From: Urophycis tenuis
Taxonomy: Eukaryota > Chordata > Actinopteri > Gadiformes > Phycidae
Length of the DNA: 64,000 bases
Direction: 5' to 3'
Assembly: GCA_036785325.1 (NCBI GenBank)
Contig: JAXIVH010000021.1
Coordinates: 2,594,636 to 2,658,635, forward strand
Part shown: positions 63,940-64,000 of the stretch, piece by piece
Position numbering within the stretch: the stretch's first letter is position 1
How the letters are laid out: each line of letters opens with the position of its first letter
Translations under genes and position numbers: made by a program
The notes under the pieces: generated by a model
What the model saw: only the letters and a program-made list of their open reading frames with translations
The model's database searches: none
Told to the model about the DNA's origin: nothing

Positions 63940-64000
<61 letters not shown>
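62599..64000. other. map3k3 intron running off the window
   Basis: No kinase-domain exon is recognised before the window ends. It holds a (GT)n at 63643-63672, a (CA)n at 63806-63852 and a (CT)n at 63941-63998 that continues past the edge. Confidence 0.6.

Overview
The window is vertebrate nuclear DNA, almost certainly from a teleost. Genes are split by GT-AG introns, five encoded proteins are close to known vertebrate families, and introns are packed with (GT/CA)n, (CT)n and minisatellite arrays and tRNA-derived SINEs of the fish type. The very high tandem-repeat density would fit a gadiform such as cod, but the sequence alone does not fix the species. There are no prokaryotic operons, CRISPR arrays, rRNA or classical tRNA genes.

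Layout. 1-2.1 kb: two minus-strand exons of a FAM117A-like gene that leaves the window on the left. 3.3-20.1 kb: minus-strand RUNDC3A-type gene, 11 coding exons, all splice phases agree. Inside its 8.5-kb intron 1, on the opposite strand, lie three small intronless ORFs (12.28-12.53, 12.53-12.91 and 14.36-14.62 kb) built of a seven-residue Gly/Thr-rich repeat; I do not recognise this family and it is the best candidate here for something undescribed. 20.7-23.4 kb: plus-strand rnf113a (CCCH plus RING splicing factor, ten exons), divergent from rundc3a. 24.2-32.6 kb: minus-strand strada pseudokinase, 12 coding exons. 32.8-41.2 kb: plus-strand ddx42 RNA helicase, divergent from strada. 41.6-52.5 kb: plus-strand limd2 with a 6.4-kb first intron and a long 3' UTR. 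53.2-64 kb: plus-strand map3k3, PB1 domain through the kinase glycine loop; the rest of the kinase is beyond the window. A 200-base assembly gap lies at 53801-54000.

The genes do not form one pathway. rnf113a and ddx42 both encode pre-mRNA splicing factors; strada supports LKB1 signalling and map3k3 MAPK signalling; limd2 is a single-LIM protein. map3k3, limd2, strada and ddx42 are also neighbours on human 17q23, so this is an old syntenic block, here with changed order and orientation. A recurring oddity is that tandem repeats start at, or lie beside, splice sites, most clearly at ddx42 exon 8, where the 5' splice site has been tandemly copied.
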